Source of the DNA: Paenibacillus sp. MAEPY2
Lineage (GTDB): Bacteria > Bacillota > Bacilli > Paenibacillales > Paenibacillaceae
Direction: 5' to 3'
Assembly (NCBI RefSeq): GCF_000499205.1
Contig: NZ_AWUK01000040.1
Coordinates: forward strand, 1-61,533
Length of the DNA stretch: 61,533 nucleotides
Shown: piece by piece, positions 59,351 through 61,533 of the stretch
How the letters are laid out: each line of letters begins with the position of its first letter
How positions within the stretch are numbered: the first letter of the stretch is position 1
Position numbers and translations under genes: made by a program
The notes under the pieces: generated by a model
The model's input: only the letters and a program-made list of their open reading frames with translations
Databases searched by the model: none
What the model was told of the DNA's origin: nothing

Positions 59351-60922
59351 TTATGCCCCAATAGGTAAATGAAGGGTGAATGTAGAGCCAATCCCCATTT
59401 CACTATGAACGGTGATTTTGCCATGATGGTCCAGAGCGATTTTCTGACAGAGTGCCAGTCCAAGTCCTGTACCTTCTTCCTTGGTTGTATAGAATGGATT
59501 AAAGATCGTGGCCAAAGAGTTCTCCGGAATGCCGCTGCCCGTATCGCTAATCGAGATAAGCGCCTTATCTCCATCATGCAACAGATCAATATGCACCTCA
59601 CCCGGGTCTGTCATCGCTTCAAAAGCATTACGGATCAGGTTGATCAGGACCTGTACGATCTTGTCCCGATCCATGTTGACCACGACTGGCTCACCGGTCA
59701 TTTCAAGTGTGATTCGATGGCCCCGTGATGCTGCATCCGACTCAGTTAACGACATGACTCGTTCGAGACAATGCCCCACTCGTTCAGGTTTCATGTGATT
59801 GGTATGTGGTTTGGAAAACTGCAAAAACTCAGCAGTCAGTTCCGTAACCCGTGTGATCTCCCCCATAATGACTTCATACCAAGGAGCGATATTGAAGGCC
59901 TGCCCCCGTGACAACTGCAGGAATCCGCGAATGGCCGTCAGCGGGTTGCGAATTTCGTGAGCCATGCCAGCGGCCAGTTCACCAACAGCCCGGAGTCTTT
60001 CGGAACGGAAGACCTCCTCTTCGTTTTTCAACCATTTATTGCGCTGATGCTGGAATAAACTGTCCTCCGCCACCGTAATAAAGTGCTGCAGCGTCTCGGA
60101 CATTCCCGGATAGAGGGAAATACTGTAGTTTACCTGCAGCCCCCGCAAATCCCCTGACAGGAGTGACGTCACGCGTTCTTCAATGTCCTGTGTCTCAGGC
60201 AAAATGACTGCATAGCGATCTCCTGCATAGCGGGATATACCGTACGAATCCGAAAATTGTTTTGTAATGCTCTCGCCCGTATTTCTGATTACGCTGCACC
60301 AGTTGTCTTCGACATCTTTGTCAAACCCGTTGAGATTCTGAATATTCAAAATTATCAGCAAAAAGGAGCGGTGCTCCTCCACCGTTTTATTAAGGGCATC
60401 CATGTATCCTTCGTAATTCAGTAGCCCGGTGAGTGGGTCATGGAGGGTCAGAAAATCATTTTTCTCTCGAAGTCTGCGCTTCTCTGCCTCGATGTTAATT
60501 AAGGTATGATACAAAAATATAATGACTATCGCAGTTAACATGTCAAACAGGGATACCAGCAAATTATATGTATCTATCGGTACATAGGTGAGCCGAATCA
60601 CTGTATATTCGAGCACAAGCAGCATCGAAATGGGCAAAGTCTGGGCAACGCGTTGTTTATCCTGAATCATCGACATGATCAGCAGATAGTACAGCATATT
60701 GCACCAGTTCAATGCACTGAAATAGTGGAATATCCCAAGAAAGACCCAGTGGACGTTACGCAGTGCAGGATAACGTTTCTCCCCATATATACTTGCTACA
60801 AATAACACACCAGCACATATCATTAACGCGAGATGGGAAGTAAGCCCTAGAAAATAAGAGGACAGCATTACAAGCAGACATCCTAGCGGGAAAATAACCA
60901 TTTTCATCGTGTAACTCAGCAA
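59351..60922 (-). CDS. Sensor histidine kinase with degenerate GGDEF domain
   Basis: A 523-residue membrane kinase. About five or six helices lie in residues 1-155. A GGDEF-like domain follows at about 170-320 (DPLTGLLNYEGYMDAL), whose active-site loop reads AGDRY instead of GGDEF, so it cannot make cyclic di-GMP. HisKA then has the phospho-acceptor in GMAHEIRNPLTAIRGF. HATPase_c has NLIRNAFEAM, DTGSGIPE and GTGLGLALC. TTG 60922 is nine bases after AAAGGGGG. ATG 60907 (no near RBS) and ATG 60955 are alternatives. It resembles sporulation-type KinB-like kinases. No response regulator is adjacent. Confidence 0.85.
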   Translation of the reverse strand: MLSYTMKMVIFPLGCLLVMLSSYFLGLTSHLALMICAGVLFVASIYGEKRYPALRNVHWVFLGIFHYFSALNWCNMLYYLLIMSMIQDKQRVAQTLPISMLLVLEYTVIRLTYVPIDTYNLLVSLFDMLTAIVIIFLYHTLINIEAEKRRLREKNDFLTLHDPLTGLLNYEGYMDALNKTVEEHRSFLLIILNIQNLNGFDKDVEDNWCSVIRNTGESITKQFSDSYGISRYAGDRYAVILPETQDIEERVTSLLSGDLRGLQVNYSISLYPGMSETLQHFITVAEDSLFQHQRNKWLKNEEEVFRSERLRAVGELAAGMAHEIRNPLTAIRGFLQLSRGQAFNIAPWYEVIMGEITRVTELTAEFLQFSKPHTNHMKPERVGHCLERVMSLTESDAASRGHRITLEMTGEPVVVNMDRDKIVQVLINLIRNAFEAMTDPGEVHIDLLHDGDKALISISDTGSGIPENSLATIFNPFYTTKEEGTGLGLALCQKIALDHHGKITVHSEMGIGSTFTLHLPIGA

Positions 60923-61077
60923 ACAGCCACGCCCCCTTTGACATAATTCTCGCATCCGGATTCTATTTACATGTATTATATCGATTATGATTAGCTGATG
61001 TTGTCGATATTTGGAGGCTCGTCAAATTCACATGAATGTATAAATTTATAATTAATTTAGGACAAACGGTTTATAGG
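60906..61077. repeat. Direct repeat, copy B (kinase leader)
   Basis: This is the counterpart of 58968-59137. It includes the first codons, RBS and TATAAT-containing upstream region of the kinase gene and is presumably the original. On the minus strand TATAAT lies within CGATATAATACATG, and the -35 is weak. Confidence 0.9.
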
Positions 61078-61180
61078 AAAACGGAGAATGCGAAACTATT
61101 TTACATCACATTGCCCAACACTATGTTACAATACATTAATGGGTTTATTTAGGATATCGCACTAGTTATGGAGGGATTGA

Positions 61181-61516
61181 ATGATACAACAAAGAAAACC
61201 GATGGGTATCGGGACAGTTTCTTTGCTTCTACTTGTTCTGGGCTTTGCTTTTAATTATGGTTGGGGAGAACAGAATTTCAGTTTTGGTTATTACCTGTTT
61301 GAACAACTGAACTTGCCTATTTATAGTGGCGGAGATCAGGGGCTTCACTTCCCCTTTGTAGCTGCGGCAATCTTCTGGATACCTGCTGTGATTATCGCTA
61401 GCAAGTATCGGTCGCACTATGGTACAAGGGTAGCCTTTAACGTAGCCGGGTTTATGCTGCTCCTCTGCTTCGTTGGTCCTGTGGTTGATATTGTGGACAG
61501 GTTTGTAAATTCATAA
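61181..61516 (+). CDS. Small membrane protein of unknown function
   Basis: A 111-residue protein with three hydrophobic segments: TVSLLLLVLGFAFNYGW, PFVAAAIFWIPAVIIASK and VAGFMLLLCFVGPVVDIV. I do not recognise the family. ATG at 61181 is preceded by GGAGGGATTGA at suitable spacing. It is divergent from the kinase gene, and no linked function is visible because the window ends just after it. Confidence 0.65.
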   Translation: MIQQRKPMGIGTVSLLLLVLGFAFNYGWGEQNFSFGYYLFEQLNLPIYSGGDQGLHFPFVAAAIFWIPAVIIASKYRSHYGTRVAFNVAGFMLLLCFVGPVVDIVDRFVNS

Positions 61517-61533
61517 AATAAAGAAGCCAGCAC

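Overview
The window looks like chromosome of a Paenibacillus-type bacterium (Bacillota, low to moderate GC). Supporting signs are strong AAGGAGG-type ribosome binding sites, frequent TTG/GTG starts, GntR-ABC cassettes, a FeuABC-like siderophore locus with an AraC/substrate-binding fusion regulator, futalosine-route menaquinone genes and hairpin-plus-U-tract terminators after most operons. No rRNA, ordinary tRNA gene, CRISPR array or intact mobile element was seen.

Layout. 1-5.8 kb: LacI-type regulator, ECF sigma/anti-sigma pair, Mug-type DNA glycosylase, AEC transporter and a small orphan protein. 5.9-15.1 kb: an RNA-repair island. On the minus strand, in transcription order, it holds a Y-RNA-like ncRNA whose core is a circularly permuted tRNA, the Ro60-like TROVE protein Rsr, a YcgL-type nucleotidyltransferase, Hen1 and Pnkp. 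Two WYL-domain genes are transcribed divergently. 15.3-23.3 kb: LURP-one-like protein, GntR/ABC cassette, aldo/keto reductase, membrane protein, S9 peptidase and a MalY-type C-S lyase. 23.5-29.6 kb: nikABCDE-like uptake operon with a His-tailed NikR and a 28-bp candidate operator. 29.7-36.5 kb: coiled-coil protein, second GntR/ABC cassette, mqnB and mqnD. 36.5-42.2 kb: a motif-rich non-coding stretch, a metallo-hydrolase/FAH/TetR module, an IS3-family remnant, pyroglutamyl peptidase and a Gfo/Idh oxidoreductase. 42.4-48.9 kb: fetAB and a siderophore uptake locus with Fur-box-like sites. 49.1-52 kb: an ADP-ribose operon (NrtR-like, NADAR, bacterial PARG, TARG1-like macrodomain). 52.1-56.2 kb: MarR plus a heterodimeric ABC exporter. 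56.3-61.5 kb: an A+T-rich lpxC-lpxD-lpxA operon, a sensor kinase and a small membrane protein.

Three parts stand out. The Y RNA contains every helix of an asparagine-type tRNA, but the 3' half precedes the 5' half and the acceptor stem is closed by a hexaloop. It lies next to the gene for its expected protein partner and inside a complete Pnkp/Hen1 repair operon. The ADP-ribose operon combines three unrelated ADP-ribosyl-hydrolase folds under a Nudix-type regulator, with no ADP-ribosyltransferase in view. The lpxCDA operon encodes the first three steps of lipid A synthesis with catalytic residues intact, in what looks like a single-membrane organism. It sits behind a roughly 170-bp copy of the neighbouring kinase gene's leader and near an IS-end remnant, which suggests acquisition or rearrangement.

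All functions are read from sequence motifs and remembered family features. No database search or folding program was run.
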